In this document: piece by piece, positions 1-9,457 of the stretch | How the letters are laid out: each line of letters starts with the position of its first letter | Numbering within the stretch: the first letter of the stretch is position 1 | DNA from: Emmonsiellopsis sp. PD_33 | Taxonomy: Eukaryota; Ascomycota; Eurotiomycetes; Onygenales; Ajellomycetaceae | Reading direction: 5' to 3' | Length of the DNA: 36,196 nucleotides | Assembly: GCA_032988165.1 (NCBI GenBank) | Contig: JANTQF010000353.1 | Coordinates: forward strand, 1-36,196 | The notes under the pieces: generated by a model | What the model was told of the DNA's origin: nothing | Databases searched by the model: none | What the model saw: only the letters and a program-made list of their open reading frames with translations | Program-made: the position numbers and the translations under genes

Positions 1-329
1 TCTATCACAACCATTACAGCCGCGCATTTGCTTTTTAGACTATCATCTACCCTAAATTTGATACAACAATTTAAGAATAAATTCCTATTTGTTGCCTCTC
101 TCGTTGTCAACAAGTGAGAATTGAGGGAGTGAGCTAACTAACTCAGTAAGTTTTCCATCATTGATTGATCCCTCTCTGTAACTACATATTTATACAAAAA
201 CACACAAAAAAATACAAAACCAACAAAATATCCCCCCCCCCCTCTCCAACCTACATCTCCATCCCAACTTCAAACTCCAACACCAGAAAACCAACCTCCA
301 TTCCATCCCACCCCTCCAAATATACCCCC
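1..329. other. Intergenic / 3' flank, no gene seen
   Basis: This edge stretch lies downstream of the minus-strand gene that ends at 330. It is AT-rich at first and then C-rich, with an 11-C run at about 232-242. The only plus-strand frame here is low-complexity Pro/Ser/Thr and runs antisense to the next gene, so I do not call it. Confidence 0.6.
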
Positions 330-794
330 CTAACCAACCCACATCCTATCCCCCCTCATCCCCACGCTCCCCTTCCCCCCCTTCCTCCTCCTCTCCTCCT
401 CCAACGGATGCGTCGGATTACTCAACAACCTCACCTCCCCGCTCTCATCAACACCCGCCCCCAACGCATCCGGCCCCTCGCTCGCGCCGCTTTTCCTTCT
501 CGTCCCGCCCATACCTACACCCGCACCTTCATGGAGCGGGCCGGTGACGCCGCTGCCGGGGATGTGGGATTGGGTTTGGGTTTGGGTTTGGCCGTGGGTT
601 TGGTGGGTGGATGTGGAGGTTGAGGTTGAGGTTGGTTGCTGGATGCCGTCCATAGCGGAGATGTTGGTGGCGAGGTTGTGGATGGGGGAGGTGGGGGAGC
701 CGGTTTGGCCGGACCAGCCGGACATGTCGCGTTGTTGGGAGCCGGTTAGGCGGGAGGGGGAGGGGGATTCGCGGCCGGCGTGGGGGGCGGACAT
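330..794 (-). CDS. Small low-complexity Ser/Thr/Gly-rich protein (hypothetical)
   Basis: This is a single-exon frame of 154 codons with an ATG at 794-792 and a TAG at 332-330. The N-terminus (residues 1-50) is Ser/Pro/Gly-rich. A Ser-Thr repeat and a Gln-Thr repeat follow (about 54-78), then a Gly-rich, charged C-terminus containing the short segment LLSNPTHPLEEERRRK. That segment resembles tails of short uncharacterised eurotiomycete proteins, but this is from memory and weak. There is no signal peptide, membrane segment or known domain, so the protein is probably disordered. The dipeptide repeats come from a GGGTTT-like and a GAGGTT-like microsatellite on the plus strand. A pyrimidine-rich block (long T run in the plus sequence reading as A on the coding strand) precedes the ATG. 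No function is proposed. Confidence 0.5.
   Translation of the reverse strand: MSAPHAGRESPSPSRLTGSQQRDMSGWSGQTGSPTSPIHNLATNISAMDGIQQPTSTSTSTSTHQTHGQTQTQTQSHIPGSGVTGPLHEGAGVGMGGTRRKSGASEGPDALGAGVDESGEVRLLSNPTHPLEEERRRKGGKGSVGMRGDRMWVG
566..592 (+). repeat. GGGTTT microsatellite (G-quadruplex-capable)
   Basis: Four G-triplets separated by ATT/TTT lie on the plus strand, inside the minus-strand gene at 330-794, where they encode the Gln-Thr dipeptides. The G-rich strand is the template strand of that gene. Confidence 0.7.
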
Positions 795-1602
795 TTTTTT
801 TTCTTTTTTTTCTTTTCGGTTTTTGCAGGTATTTTGGTTGGTGGTGGTGGTGGTGGTGGGTAAGTAAGGGGGTTGGTTATATGTCCGGTTTCAGGGGGGA
901 GTAAGTAGGTAGTTGATATAGATATGGACGAGGAAAGAACTTGAAAGGAAAGATGCCTTTTGTAGGTAGGTATTGATTTGGTAATGGTCGATATGTATTC
1001 TCCCGAGTTATTCGTATTCAAAAGAGAATTAATTGCCCTTTGGATGTATGCTTGGATGTTGATACAGTTGGCGCAGGGTTGATAATTTTTAAAGAAGAAA
1101 GGAGGAAGAAGCGATCCCGTCATCTCCCCATCTAGTCTTTATATACACATAGGTACCACCCTTGACTGAACTATTCCAGGAAAAACTGGATTTCGTACCC
1201 ACCCTTTCAACTTCACTATGAAGTGGTTTATGGATGTTCGACGTCATCATGATGTCGGAGTGAAAGTGGCCAATCAGGAGGTAATTTGGGTTTGGGGCGT
1301 TGGGTTTGTCATCTTGAGGGCGTAAAAGGGGGGAAATACTTGGTTTGTTCATTAGAAGTTAGGTATAGGATGGTCTTATGAAAATCGTTAAGTAACTATA
1401 AGTTGAGTTATAAAAAGGCAATCAATTTGGGAAAACTAGCCATAGGAGAGAAGAGAAAATAGCAGTTAAGGCAATAATAACTCAGGGGGGTAAATCCATA
1501 ACATCATTCATAAAAGGACCAGCCAACAGAAAAAAAAAAGAAGAAACTTCATTAAAAACATAAATTAAAAGCAAACCCATCAATCACCTCCACCTAACCA
1601 CA
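795..1602. other. Intergenic: promoter of the 330-794 gene and 3' flank of vip1
   Basis: The 5' side holds a homopolymer-rich T/C tract next to the start codon at 794 and a GGT microsatellite at about 840-860. The rest is the downstream flank of vip1, with A-rich stretches at about 1530-1580. Small frames here (for example 1089-1352 minus) have no recognisable sequence and no support. Confidence 0.5.
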
Positions 1603-2480
1603 CTATGCCTTGGGCGGCACATCCGCAGCCGCAGGAGCAGCAGCGGTAGTAGTAGTAGCAGCAGCCTCAGCCTCCCCCTCCTGCCCCGTCTTCCCCGCCT
1701 TCAACTCCGCCAACCGCTTCGCCTCATTATGAATATCGCGCACCTGCTTATCGCTCTGCAAATAAAAGTCTCTAACCTTCTGCCCCGTCGGCGTGCCCAG
1801 CGCCTTTTCAAAATACGAATGCAAGCCCCGCCACCCACTCGCCGCCTTATCGCTAATGCCATAGCTACTATCGATCCCCTTGGCTTTATCCGTGGCATGG
1901 TACTTGGAGTCGAAGTTGGTCAGGGCGGACTGGAACTTGGAGCTGAAGCCGTGTTTTTGGTCGAGGGAGATGGCGCGCTGGATGGCCTCGTCGCCGATGC
2001 GGTAGCCGTGGGCGAGGTATTCGGCGACGATGCGGCTGCGGGGTTTGTCTTCTTGGTCGATGTCGGGGTGGCCGCTGCCGCCATTTTCGGGATGTTCGGT
2101 GGCCGGGGCGGTGGTTGCTTGGGCGCCGGCGATGTCGTCGATTGTTTGGGCGGCGGTGACTTTTACGGAGGAGGGCCCGAGGTGGGTGTTATCGAGGAGG
2201 AGGGCGGTTTTGGCGGCGGTTTCTTTTTCGAAGGTCACGGTGGCGGATTGCGGGGCGTCGGGGGTGTTGGAGGTGGGGGTTATGGAGAGGGAGGTGATTT
2301 TCCCGCTGGTGGCATTGTTAGTTGTACTGTGTTTTTACGGGCGGGTGAGGTGCCAAGCAAGTCATGTTTCTTGACGTAGAGGAAGGGATATACATACCAG
2401 AAACTGAAAAAGTCACGAACCTCCTTCTCGGTCGTCTTGGAGGAGATATCCGCGACGTGGACGGTGGTGTGAGCAGACAT
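1603..2480 (-). CDS. vip1: Vip1-like RRM RNA-binding protein
   Basis: There are two exons: 2480-2398 and 2305-1603, giving 261 aa. The 92-nt intron (2397-2306) has a GTATGT donor and a CCACCAG acceptor, and splicing restores the continuous frame FSFCGKITSLSI. Residues about 5-80 form one RRM: beta-1 TVHVADISS, then KEVRDFFSFCG, and an RNP1-like ATVTFEKE. The C-terminal part carries an alanine-rich helical segment (SRIVAEYLAHGYRIGDEAIQ, then the WRGLHSYFEKALGTPTGQKV region) typical of the fungal Vip1 family, often labelled 'actin cytoskeleton protein VIP1'. The tail is low-complexity Ala/Thr. The family is named after fission yeast vip1, and its exact role is poorly defined. The start at 2480 is chosen because the RRM begins within ten residues. 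A CACGTGAC/TGACGT element lies about 210 bp upstream. Confidence 0.88.
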
Positions 2481-3187
2481 AATGGTGGTGGTAGAAGCAG
2501 ACAGACTATGGATGTTGATGATAATGTGAGAGTTTCTCGTGAGAGTTCTGAAGAGGTGGATGGCAGTTATGAAGACAGAAGACAAAACAAGATCAGAATG
2601 GCCGTTAACCGGGTTTTATAGAATGTCAAAATAGTTGGATGTTGGATGTTGTTTCTTCGTCGTCATCGAGGGGTTAGGGCTGCTGCGCCACACGTGACGT
2701 CGTGTCCCGCCCTTAGCGCCGACTCCAGCCACAGCAGGTACCTGCCCACCCAAATTTGGTGGAGGGGTACTTATGGGGCGCGGCATGTGAAAGCCTGGAC
2801 ATGAGATGAGGATGCGTGTGGGTATTTTTACATTAAACTAGAATAGAGCAGAAAGGAATAGAATAGAATACTAGTATTCAAGACTAGCTGGCTGTCTACC
2901 TGCTGCAAAAAAAGAGTAATTCATTCAAAAAAGGCACACCTCCCGCGGGTGCAAAACGATCGTCTTCTGCTTGAGTGCAGACAAGGAGGGGAATATCATA
3001 ATAAGTCGTGGAAAATGGGGGATATACTCTGCGGTCATTAAGGCATGCTGGTCATTAAACTGGGTCATTGGGGGCATCGCAAACAAGAGTTTCCAGGGTA
3101 GAGCGGAAAGAGAGGGGAAAATTGCGGAAAAGATGAAGGTAACGGGATTGGGGGGTATTGCGATCTGTCCATATCATCAAAAACTGG
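2481..3187. other. Intergenic: vip1 promoter and 3' flank of the coiled-coil gene
   Basis: This holds the vip1 upstream region with a compound E-box/CRE-like element (2690-2705). An AT-rich stretch with GAATA repeats lies at about 2838-2880. The remainder is the 3' flank of the minus-strand gene ending at 3188. No credible coding frame is present. Confidence 0.55.
2690..2705. promoter_or_regulatory. CACGTG + TGACGT compound element upstream of vip1
   Basis: The sequence ACACGTGACGTCGTGT contains GTCACGTG on the minus strand (a Cbf1-type bHLH consensus) overlapping TGACGTCG (one base from a CRE, a bZIP-type half-site). Its outer arms ACACG and CGTGT are inverted. It sits about 210 bp upstream of the vip1 ATG. 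The binding proteins are inferred from the motif only. Confidence 0.5.
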
Positions 3188-4332
3188 TTACGGGCAGTCA
3201 CCGTCATGGCTCAATGGCGGATCAGCAATCGAGGCATCCCTCATGCTACTGGTAAGGCTTGACGTGGAAATTCCAGCGCCCTCTCTAGGAGACTGTGGCT
3301 GTCGCTCTTTCAAACTAGCCTCCAGTTCCCGCACCCGCCGACGCAAAGCTTCATTCTCCCGCTTCACCGCCTCCAACTCCGCGCGGTGCTGTGCAGCCTC
3401 TTCATATCGCGATATGCCTGCGGAGGACGACATGGAGCCAGAGCGTGTATGGTGGACATTTCCATGTTGGGATGTGGGAATCGGCGCGGCGTGGGAAGTC
3501 AGGGAAGGGCGGTGGGAGTGAGAGTAGCCGTGCGGCTGGGAGTGGGGATTCGCGTTATGGTGCGGGAAAATCTCGCCATGTTTTTGCACGGATGAGGAGA
3601 GGGATGGAGATGCTGCTCCCGATTGGCGACGCGATCTCACGGATGCCTCGCGGCTTAAACTACCCCTGACGATATCTAGAGAAGGGCGGGAGGAAGATGG
3701 CGCCTCTCTATCACGGGAGGGAGCAATGCTCGTCACGCTCCCCGCTATTGCCCCCGCTGTGGCTCCTGCAATGCTCCGCGAGCTGATATTAGAGGATGAT
3801 CGATGGCGGGATGGTGTGGGGTGCTGGTAGTCCAAGGGGTCGTTGAGGTTTGTGGATGTCGAGGACGCCGTCGATGCCACGGATGCTGTCTGCTGGCGGA
3901 GCAGGGAGAGTTCGCGAGTGAGGCGGTTGACCTTGAAAGCAACGCCAGCGTCAGTCTCTAGAATGACAGATTGGGATTGGGAGCATTCCATACAACTGCT
4001 TCCTGCTCCTTCTCTAACTCCAAATGCAAATCTGCAACGGTAAGAGGACGCGGATGCCGAAGCGGGCCTGCGAAAATACCAATATCCTCAGCACAACGAA
4101 CCCGAAATCACGGACACAGGACATATCTACCTGGCCCAATCCCCACCCCAGTATTATCCCCCGCAGAAGCGGGCATTGCAACACCGAGACTAGGCGACGT
4201 AGGGTAATGCGGAACCGGAGGCGGGCCCATGATCTGAGAAACCCGTCGAGACACAGAGGGAGATGCTTGGGCGGACGTCGTTGCGGGCGGTGCAGCGGTG
4301 TTCAGCGGGGCGGTGGAAGGACCGGGAGACAT
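3188..4332 (-). CDS. Ser/Pro-rich coiled-coil protein of unknown function
   Basis: There are three exons: 4332-4131, 4067-3994 and 3931-3188, giving 339 aa. Intron 1 (63 nt) has a GTAGAT donor and TTTTCGCAG acceptor. Intron 2 (62 nt) has a GTATGG donor, an ACTGACG branch site and a TTTCAAG acceptor. Splicing gives a continuous segment PLTVADLHLELEKEQEAVVN followed by RLTRELSLLRQQTASVAS, which looks like the conserved core. The N-terminus has SRRVSQIMGPPPVPHYPTSPS. The middle is Ser/Arg/His-rich and probably disordered. A second short coiled coil (YEEAAQHRAELEAVKRENEALRR start, about residues 270-305) lies near the C-terminus. There is no membrane segment or enzymatic motif. I believe similar proteins occur across Eurotiomycetes as hypothetical proteins, but I cannot name a function. 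The 5' boundary is less certain than the rest. Confidence 0.75.
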
Positions 4333-6119
4333 GGCTGGGAGGCGGTTTCTTCACTGCCGGCAGCCCTGGGCGTGGATGTAGCTGTCACTGCGCTCTGGTC
4401 TGCGGCAGAGACCGTCTTTAATAGACAGTTGAGATGGAGTTCGGGAGAGAGAGCGCGGGAGTTTGGGTATGAATGTGGCAGAGGGAGGCTGGATGGACCA
4501 ATCTCAATTGGCTCATTTGTTGTTCCGGTATGTTTCTGGTCCCATTGGAACCGCCCGCTGGCTCCGTTGAGCAGTGTTTTGCCTCTGCTGTTGGCTGGAG
4601 CCGGCCTGCTTGAGCCTGGATAGATAGAGGATGGAATCTCCCCGGCGCCTTGGGAGACAGCTTGCGTACTACCCGTCAACTGGATGCTGCTCTTGTCTGT
4701 TTTCCTCAGCCCAGTATTTCACGCACTGTTCCTGGTGCACGTAACAGTTGCCCGGCTGTAGTTGCGTGTTCTCTTCTGTTGATGTGTTGATATCTTGGGC
4801 TATAGGCTGTGGTTCATGGTTGGGAGTTGTTTCGTTATTTAAGGCTGCGGAACATCTCAACGGCCGGCTTAACTAACTAACTAGTTAAACTGGGGACATT
4901 AAACTTAACCAACAGCGCCCACCACCAAACTAAACACCAGCACCAACACCCAAACCACCCTGAACCTGGGCGCAAAACAGCATCTCATTGGCGTGTTGGA
5001 GAACACCTGAAGCCCAACCCTTGCCCCGTTGGTCCGTGGAGAATTTCCAGCCGTTTTGTTGTCCGTACCTACTAGCTAGTAGTTATCTATATGTGCGCCT
5101 TATATCAACAACAACATCATCCCAGCAGGGCGCGTCTTTGGCAGCTCATTAATTAGCCAGAACCCCGAGTTGGCTTAACTATGTCCCGCTCAAGGCTGCC
5201 GTGTTTTGTTTCATCTCGTGGCTGGGCGGGGCAAAAGAAGATCCTAATCCCAATCGTCTGTTTATCTACCTAGTAGTTTTAAGTGCATTTACGAATTGCA
5301 ATCTTATTGATTTTTATATCGCAGCTGCGTTGTACGGCAGATGTGCGGCTCATACTGTTGCTGTCTGTGGATGTAATTGGATGGAAAATATCCTATCCAA
5401 TCGATAATGAGCCCGGTGGTTTTTAACTCCATCATTGTATAGAGAAACGATTAGAAGAACAAACCGTCAATAGCACAAAAACTAAAATAAAGTAAAGGAA
5501 ATATTTGTATAAATGACAACCACCTCCCTCCCTCCCTATCTATATACTAGCAAGTACAGAAAAAATCAGAAAAGGAGACCCATCCGTGCGCGGTTTCAAA
5601 CAAAAACAGACGGTTACGCAAAGAAATTAGAATGAGATAGGGGGCGGAACATGAAGTATATATGTACGTATGCTTGATTCCGGGGAGGAGAACCGGGGGG
5701 GGGAGGTTTTCTCTGGGCGGGACGTGGTGGTAATGGGAAATGGAAAAGCAGGAGTCGCCGTGATAGTAGATAATCGACAGACATGAATTAATCAGAGACC
5801 GGATAACACTGAACGCCGGGTGAGGAAAGGAAAATCGAAAGCCAGGGAAAGGACCGTAAATGTGATAGTTATGTAAGAAATCTTAAAGGGGTGTGTGGAT
5901 GGGCTAAGTCGTGGCGTGGCTGGATAGATATGTGTTCATCGTTCGGTGTGTGATAAAGGTAGAGCATGAGTGAGGGTATGAAACGTGGAGGAGATGGTGG
6001 TAGATGCGAAGATGTGAGGGTGACTCGCGATGAGGACGTAATTTTTGAGGACCCTAGGGAGGGTGGTACTGAAACGTACTGTAGTCCGATCAGCACCCCA
6101 GTGGTTGAGTGAGGGTCAG
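4333..6119. other. 1.8-kb intergenic region, no gene supported
   Basis: The part next to 4332 is the probable promoter and 5' UTR of the coiled-coil gene. The long frame at 4302-4679 (minus) opens with TTG rather than ATG and has no recognisable sequence. The part from about 5410 to 6119 is the downstream flank of sip5, with CCTCC repeats at about 5520 and a G run at about 5694-5703. A small plus frame at 5201-5407 is unsupported. Confidence 0.5.
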
Positions 6120-8643
6120 TCAGCCGGCAGTCTCCATGTTCCTGACAGGGATGATATTCACGGGGTGTACAGGCAGCTCCTTTTGCTCAAGGTCCTGTTC
6201 ATCTTTGCTGTGACTAGGCCCTACCTCCTCTGGCACAGGATCGATCTGATCAGAGGCCAATGCAGGTATTGAATCGATGGACGGGGCAGAATCAGTATTT
6301 GGCTTTGCCTCCTGCTGCATGTCCTCAACATGATCACCAGAACTGCTACCCTTGTCTTCGTCCCCCATCACAGCCGCAAGACTCCGGAAACCCAATAGTG
6401 GTTCTAGAGCGCTGTTGCTCGCATTGGACAGGGTCCCGGACCCGATCTGTTCGCTGGACGCAGATTCGACGAGGGAAGAATTGGATGACGAGGCGCTGGA
6501 AATATGTCTGAGGTGAGATCGCTTGGTGGCCGAAGCGGATGATTGACCGAAGATGGAAGAAAATTCATCGTCATTCGAGGGAGGTAGGCTAAGTTTTGGA
6601 GGACCCGGTGATTGGGGCTCATCCTGTGCTGGGGGGTCAGGAGGCGGAGGGATGGGAGATTTCGGCCTGTCAACGCCTTTTCCTTTGCTGCTTGACGTTT
6701 CTTCTGTGGTGATAGATGGAGGACCGCTACCCATTCGACCAATAGTACTGCTCCCAGCCGTATCTAGAGCCGCGGAACTGGGGTTATTGCTGTAAAGGCC
6801 ATTTTTCCTCGCGTATTTTTCTGCTTTTTTAGCCTCCTTCTCTCGGCGTTTTGCTGCCTTCTTGGCTTCCTTTTCTTCCTTCTTCCTTCTTTCTTCCTCG
6901 GATGCAAGGCTTAATCTTATAGCTTCCATCATCATCATCTCTTCTAAGTCCTCTACCCTAGTCCGCCTTGAGCTGCCTCGTTCGGGGGCTAAATTAGTTC
7001 TGCCTTCGCCGGGGGGGTCGTTATCTCGTTCTGCTATAATAGCTCGTCTCTCAGCCAATATAGCAAGAGAACTAACACTCGGGGAAGTAGTAGTTGGGCT
7101 GTCGTGACCGGCGGCCCGCCGTAGCATCCCGCGTCTGCTACTACTCCCCCCACGACTGGATTCGGAGTTATTCATAAGATATGCGGCCGTGTGTAATGCG
7201 GTGGCAGCAGCAGACCGTCTGGCAGCATGTGCACGCGCGGCATTGAGTTTCTGGGACCAGTCAGGCCGAATCCTATCCGTGGTTATAACACTGGGAGAAT
7301 TTGCGGATAGCGAGGTAGCGCGACGTCGTGTAGTTGGTTGTTGCGCAGCCGGGCCTCCGGACGCAAGGGATGAGGTGGATGATGTGGGGGAGGCAATATG
7401 GGTATGGAGACTGTGGCTAGGTATATAGCTCAGGCCTCTACGGAAAGGTGGTGGGGCGTAGCTAACACCAAATTCCGGCTGGACGCAAAAGGGACAAGCA
7501 GAGGGTTCAGAAACTAGCTGTCCATCTGTTTCTTCCGGGGGTGGGGCTGTTGAATTCGCATCCCGCTGTTCGTGTTCAGGAGGATGAGGATCGGCCCGTT
7601 TAATCTGTACAAAACATTCTGAACACATGGGTTGATCGCAACATCTGGTTTTATTGAGATATGGAGGATAATAGAGGAAGCAGATAGGACATTCGGTTGG
7701 GTTTTTATAGAGATACGCCTCAATCGGCTGCCCATTCACAAATGGGTCCTTGGGAAGTTGCAGCTCCCTAGGAGCCATGTCTACCGGAGAATTGGCTTTG
7801 GAAGATGAGGTTAACGATGCTAAGGTCTTGGCTCGCCCGCGGAAAAGATGCGTGCCTGGTGAGCTGGAGCCCCCTGGGGATACCGGAAGAGAAGAAAGAA
7901 GGGTGGAGATCGGATGGGTGCCGGAGGAAGTATCGGAATTGTATGACTGTGATCTGGATGAGATGGGGACAGTCAAGTTGTTCAAGTTCCTTTCTGGCGG
8001 TTCTCCTGCTTCTGGCGGCTGTGGGGTAAGTTTATACTCTAATTCTGGGGGAATTTCATCAGGGGCTGGGATTGGAAGTCCTCTAGCCGCAGCCATAAGT
8101 TGATGCTCAGTCCATGACTCCGAAAAGTCCTCTAAACCCTTCCAGAAGGGCGCAAGCCTCCGTTCAATCTAAATATCAGATTAGCACATGTACATAACCG
8201 AATAAATACAGACGGGACACACGTACCATTAATTGACGGACGATCGGCTTGTTGAAATCCTCGACACCAGTATAAACTCCCTGGGTCACGAGATATCCGC
8301 CATCCACATGTTCCTCACGCATACTACGCTCTCTTTCCTTCAGCCTAGCTGCGCGCTCTCTTTCCAACCTCCTAGCCTCCCGTTCATGTTTTGTTTCCCT
8401 GCGTTCGGATGGAGCACTGCGCTCGGATGATGGGCCAATGCCGAGGAACGAAAGATCTGGTCGACTACCGCGGTGCCTCGACGAGCTGCCGCCCGAGTAT
8501 GGGTGCTCAGACGAGTGCTCGGACTGTTGCTGGCGGCTATGGTTTGCGGTGTCCACAGCGCTTCCGGATGATCCGCGCAAATGCCCGTGTCGGCCGGAGG
8601 GACCCAAAGAGGACCTTGCCTCCTTAGTAGCAGTGTTACCCAT
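6120..8643 (-). CDS. sip5: Sip5 family zinc-finger protein (SNF1-interacting type)
   Basis: There are two exons: 8643-8227 and 8168-6120, giving 821 aa. The 58-nt intron (8226-8169) runs from GTACGT to ATATTTAG. The join gives KPIVRQLM followed by IERRLAPFWKGLEDFSESW, a conserved stretch with no break. The N-terminus MGNTATKEARS begins with Met-Gly-Asn, a possible myristoylation signal. A Lys/Arg/Glu-rich helix occupies about residues 80-115. Residues about 299-370 hold a C4-type zinc-binding, RING-like module: ECPICFLYYPPYLNKTRCCD, then QPMCSECF and ACPFC. A Lys/Glu/Arg-rich coiled coil (SEEERRKKEEKEAKKAAKRR) lies further on, and the tail is Ser/Pro-rich and disordered. In yeast, Sip5 binds Snf1 kinase and the Reg1/Glc7 phosphatase. 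A role in glucose signalling here is inferred from the family only. It is transcribed divergently from the RRM gene at 9454. Confidence 0.88.
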
Positions 8644-9453
8644 GGCGGATGATGATGGCGGGGACCGCGAAAGGAGGGGATATGAATGCTTGGCACTGGT
8701 GTCTCGATAAACTCAGGACAGTAGGGTCCTTTACGTGGGGACTGTGACCTTGCGTCGATCGGCGGATGGGCAAGGAAGACCTAGAAACCGGCGATAAGAG
8801 GGGTAATCGGACCCGTGGATGGCTTCCAGGAAATCGACAAAGATGCGTCCATGTGAGCGGCAGCAATCGACGGCGGTAAGAGGGGAGTGGGAGACGATGG
8901 GGAGGGAGAATGGCAGACGTGATACAGGTTGGCTGGATTAGGTCATAGGACAAGGGCTAGATTCATGGGGAACGATATGCGGCGGAGTGTGGAGAAGACA
9001 AGCTGACCAGCTGAAGGGGAAACGGGATGCGCTGGAGGGGTCGCAGACACAGCGAACACAGCGTGGTTGTCCACATTCACCTCAGCGCGGAGTCTAGATT
9101 ACAGCACTGGAATAGAGATGCGGATGGCCCGGGCAGCGGAGGAGGAGTGGAGGTTGGAGACTTGGGTTGGGTTGTGGTTGACGATGTTGGAGTCGCCGCT
9201 TCGAGGGCGGATTCTGCCGCGGCGGTGTGTCCCGATTGGGCGGCGGGCGCTCACCGCCCTGGGATCACGTGCTGCATAAATTACCGCAGCATTGATACGG
9301 TATTAATTACGCATGTATTTACGCCTAGCTGCCATTTTCATGCAAAATAACTTTAGTTGATTCTTTAGCCGCCCATCTCAACACCGCAGAAAACATCCTG
9401 AAGCCGCCTCTGCTCACCGCAACAACTCTTCCCGGTCCAAGCATGACGCCGCA
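8644..9453. promoter_or_regulatory. Divergent promoter region between sip5 and the nucleolar RRM gene
   Basis: These 810 bp separate two head-to-head start codons (8643 minus, 9454 plus). The region contains ATCACGTG at 9264-9271 and a short uORF at 9443-9457. The frames inside it have no recognisable product. Confidence 0.55.
9264..9271. promoter_or_regulatory. ATCACGTG E-box, 183 bp upstream of the RRM gene start
   Basis: This is an exact match to RTCACGTG, the consensus bound by Cbf1-type bHLH factors in yeasts. It lies in the shared sip5/RRM intergenic region. Function is inferred from the motif and position only. Confidence 0.4.
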
Positions 9454-9457
9454 ATGA
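9443..9457 (+). promoter_or_regulatory. Four-codon uORF overlapping the main start codon
   Basis: The sequence ATGACGCCGCAATGA reads Met-Thr-Pro-Gln-stop. Its TGA (9455-9457) overlaps the ATG of the main frame (9454-9456), an ATGA arrangement. If the mRNA 5' end lies upstream of 9443, ribosomes would meet this uORF first and the main protein would depend on leaky scanning or reinitiation. Confidence 0.5.

Noticed and set aside
1729..2379. Plus-strand Gly-rich 216-codon frame
   Set aside because: It is antisense to vip1, whose RRM and spliced frame are clear.
4302..4679. 125-codon minus-strand frame upstream of the coiled-coil gene
   Set aside because: It opens with TTG, has no familiar sequence and ends after the start of the real first exon. 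It is probably 5' UTR sequence.
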